This document shows, piece by piece, positions 62,130 to 64,000 of a stretch of 64,000 nt of DNA (positions within the stretch are counted from its first letter, which is position 1; every line of letters begins with the position of its first letter). Both the position numbers and the translations under genes were made by a program. Origin of the DNA: Candidatus Acidulodesulfobacterium ferriphilum (lineage in GTDB: Bacteria > SZUA-79 > Acidulodesulfobacterales > Acidulodesulfobacteraceae); assembly GCA_004195035.1 (NCBI GenBank), contig SGBD01000002.1, positions 254,009-318,008 on the forward strand, written 5' to 3'. Under the pieces are notes generated by a model. That model was not told the origin of the DNA. It saw only the letters and a program-made list of their open reading frames with translations, and made no database searches.

Positions 62130-62570
62130 ATGGAAATTAAGGAGAAAAGCAATATCACAGTGTATGTTGCAGATTTTGATGAGAATTTTTTTTATTTGGT
62201 TTCTTCTGACCCTATGACTGAAAATTACGTATCAGACAATTATATTTACATTTTACCAAAAACTAAAGCTTGTTTTAAGGAATTCCCGCATCAATTTATG
62301 GAAACAACGGTATATATTGAAAAAATTACAGGACGCGAAGTTTACCTATCACAAGTTCATTGGTTATATATGAAAAATCTAATCAAAGCCGAACTCGGTC
62401 TAGAAGTGAAAATTATTAAACGCTATCCTGGCATACTTACGGTAGGAGAACTTAGAACACCAAATCAGGGAATTGATAAAGCAGCATTAAAAAAGCTATC
62501 GGAAAAATTTTCGGAAAAAATTTATATAAAACCTTTAAATACTCATCTAAATCAAAGTAAATTAATATGA
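62130..62570 (+). CDS. Hypothetical protein of the integrated element
   Basis: This 146-residue protein starts behind GGAGG and overlaps the start of the primase-like gene by 4 bp (ATGA). The N-terminal half looks like a small beta domain (ITVYVADFDENFFYLVS, YIYILPKTKACF), and the rest is mixed. I recognise no family. Coupling to the next gene suggests a role in the same replication module. Confidence 0.65.
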   Translation: MEIKEKSNITVYVADFDENFFYLVSSDPMTENYVSDNYIYILPKTKACFKEFPHQFMETTVYIEKITGREVYLSQVHWLYMKNLIKAELGLEVKIIKRYPGILTVGELRTPNQGIDKAALKKLSEKFSEKIYIKPLNTHLNQSKLI

Positions 62571-63472
62571 TAGACACGGAAAAGTTAAAAACGATTGAGG
62601 CGGAAACGGTTTTAAATGCTCTTGGACTTCCATATAAAAAAACTGGAGACAGGCTAATGGCATTGGCAGTTTACAGAGACGAAAATACTGAAAGCATTTC
62701 AATCCAAAAACGTGACGAAAAATGGCTATGGAAAGATTTCGGAACAGGAAAGGGCGGCAGTTGGATCGACCTTGTTATGTCTGCTTTGAGTTTAAACTAT
62801 ATTGACGCTATAAAATTTTTAAATAATATAGAAAATGCGGAAATAAATAACGACTACTATAAGAAAAACTTTTCTTTTGGCTGCCAAAAAGAAAAAGAAT
62901 TTAAGCCAACTGCCTTTGAAATAACAACTATCACCGAGATAAAAAACTTCGAATTAATTGATTATCTTCACTCACGAGCCGTATATTTTATACCGGACTG
63001 GCTCAAACAGATAAATTATTCCATTATTAAAAATAATAAGACTTATCTAAATTCCGCCTTAGGCATAAAAAATTCTGCCGGAAGGTACGCATTAAGAAAC
63101 GAAAAAATAAAAATGAATATCGGGAAAAGCGCATATTCTTTATTCTCCAAAGACCCCAAAAAACAGCTAATTTTTGTAGTCGAAGGAATGTTCGACGGTT
63201 TAACCGTCGCAGAAAAGATGAAAGGTAGATTGTACGACTTAATAATTTTAAATTCCGTAAAAAATCTTAACGGACTTGTTTTAAAAATCTTATCAAATTA
63301 CAAAAATATAATCCTCGCACTTGATAACGACGAAGGCGGCAAAGAAGCGCAAAATAGAATTATCCGGCATATTAAAAGCGTTCCTATAAATAAACTAACC
63401 TTTAAAGCTAAAGACTTAAACGAAGCTTTAATTTTAAAAGAAAAAATAGGAGTTGCCCTATGCCAGCTATAG
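62567..63472 (+). CDS. Primase-like protein with Toprim domain
   Basis: This 301-residue protein has an N-terminal part resembling the CHC2 primase zinc domain in layout (LMALAVYRDENTESISIQ, then WKDFGTGKGGSWIDLVM) but without the zinc Cys/His set. A C-terminal Toprim domain follows, with VVEGMFDGLTVAEKM and ILALDNDEGGKEAQNRI. It resembles the primase-like proteins of phages and integrative elements that work with a helicase. The DUF3987-type gene follows at once, overlapping by 13 bp. Confidence 0.8.
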   Translation: MIDTEKLKTIEAETVLNALGLPYKKTGDRLMALAVYRDENTESISIQKRDEKWLWKDFGTGKGGSWIDLVMSALSLNYIDAIKFLNNIENAEINNDYYKKNFSFGCQKEKEFKPTAFEITTITEIKNFELIDYLHSRAVYFIPDWLKQINYSIIKNNKTYLNSALGIKNSAGRYALRNEKIKMNIGKSAYSLFSKDPKKQLIFVVEGMFDGLTVAEKMKGRLYDLIILNSVKNLNGLVLKILSNYKNIILALDNDEGGKEAQNRIIRHIKSVPINKLTFKAKDLNEALILKEKIGVALCQL

Positions 63473-64000
63473 CGCCAATAACATTTAAACCGGAAGAAAC
63501 AAAAAAGGTGTTTTGTCCTGTTCTTATGAAAGAATCGGATTGCGAACTGTTTTTTGGAAAATACTGCGGTAAAAATCTACCTGAAAGAATGGAATGCGCA
63601 AGGCTTCTTGATACTCCAAGCATATACGGCTTAATTCCGCATGGGTCATTTTTATATCATTTCATTGAATACTGCAATAAAATAACGGACGCTCCCGATA
63701 TTTTTGCGTTCGCTGCAGGGTTAACCGCAATTTCTGCTATTTTGCAAAAAAATGTTTTTATGAAATGGACTGGGGGCAAACTCTACGCTAATATGTATAT
63801 CCTGATGATTATGAAATCAGGCGGAAGGAAAAGCACGGTCTTAAGGGTATTAAAACAAATAATTGAAAATTTCGATACGGAAGACGGCTCTTTGATTTAT
63901 CCTTCCGACGTAACGCCCGAAGCGTTTTACATGGTTGCTCAGGGTAGGCCTTACGGAACGTTTTTTCACGGAGAGTTCGGCGGATGGCTTAAATCGCTTG
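63460..64000 (+). CDS. DUF3987-type ATPase/helicase, partial (cut by window end)
   Basis: The first 180 residues are visible and the frame stays open to the window end. The region AIAPITFKPEE, PSIYGLIPHGSFLYHF, and FAFAAGLTAISAILQKN, then the P-loop-like SGGRKSTVLRVL, match the DUF3987/YfjI-like family often found beside primase genes in integrated elements. The P-loop is the GxRKS type rather than classic GKS/T. It overlaps the primase-like gene by 13 bp, and the ATG follows AATAGGAG. Confidence 0.75.
   Translation, partial: MPAIAPITFKPEETKKVFCPVLMKESDCELFFGKYCGKNLPERMECARLLDTPSIYGLIPHGSFLYHFIEYCNKITDAPDIFAFAAGLTAISAILQKNVFMKWTGGKLYANMYILMIMKSGGRKSTVLRVLKQIIENFDTEDGSLIYPSDVTPEAFYMVAQGRPYGTFFHGEFGGWLKSL

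Larger units (their letters stand above)
60202..64000. mobile_element. Integrated element, left part (continues beyond window)
   Basis: The element begins at the tRNA-Pro fragment. It carries a BrnTA-like pair, an unrecognised protein, an excisionase-like HTH protein, a Toprim primase-like protein and a DUF3987-type ATPase. This mix is typical of phage-like or plasmid-like integrative elements with their own replication genes. No integrase, capsid or conjugation gene is in view, so the class is open. The integrase is expected near the other end. Confidence 0.75.

Overview
The window is AT-rich (about two-thirds A+T by eye) bacterial chromosome from a diderm. It encodes an Omp85 protein, TamB, outer-membrane barrels, an OprM/TolC-type lipoprotein and an RND pump. 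The gene content points to an anaerobic or microaerophilic, H2- and formate-using, corrinoid-making bacterium, plausibly a deltaproteobacterial-grade lineage. That placement is inference; there is no rRNA or other good taxonomic marker here.

Layout. 1-5 kb: a GGDEF/EAL sensor, a secreted Q/N-rich repeat protein and an outer-membrane barrel. 5-13 kb: a sugar-nucleotide enzyme followed on the minus strand by an oxygen-independent cobalamin cluster (cbiD-cbiET-cbiL-cbiF-cbiG-cbiH). 13-20 kb: a seven-POTRA Omp85 protein and TamB. 20-27 kb: an orphan OmpR-type regulator and a divergent tripartite RND efflux locus. 27-33 kb: a DedA protein and an NAD-linked formate dehydrogenase (fdsG-fdsB-fdsA), with an FdsD-like domain fused to FdsA. 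33-37 kb: a decayed ODP-GGDEF gene, a GC-rich foreign-looking DEAD-box helicase, a TauE-type exporter, tRNA-Gly and a phosphoesterase. 37-48 kb: a complete [NiFe] hydrogenase locus (small subunit, large subunit, cytochrome b, maturation protease) with hypA-F around it. 48-60 kb: a TDT transporter, carbonic anhydrase, three more c-di-GMP proteins, tRNA-Ala, a beta-CASP nuclease and further envelope proteins. 60.2 kb to the end: the left part of an integrated element. It is marked by a 3' fragment of tRNA-Pro and carries a BrnTA-like toxin-antitoxin pair, an unrecognised protein, a small HTH protein, a Toprim primase-like protein and the start of a DUF3987-type ATPase.

How it fits together. Periplasm-facing H2 oxidation passes electrons to a membrane cytochrome b, and formate is oxidised to feed NAD+. 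Carbonic anhydrase and the cobalamin pathway fit an autotrophic or acetyl-CoA-pathway lifestyle, although no such pathway is visible here. Four intact c-di-GMP proteins and one decayed relative suggest heavy surface-lifestyle signalling.

Most notable points. (i) A family of short terminal-inverted-repeat (MITE-like) elements and REP-like palindromes, one of them inserted in frame in cbiG. (ii) A hydrogenase small subunit with Asn in place of a proximal-cluster Cys and about 80 residues ahead of its Tat motif. (iii) A HypA without its zinc domain. (iv) An FdsA-FdsD fusion. (v) A shared unnamed periplasmic sensor region in two c-di-GMP proteins. (vi) The tRNA-Pro-integrated element with an unrecognised protein. 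I do not see a clear previously undescribed multi-gene system that I could defend as such.
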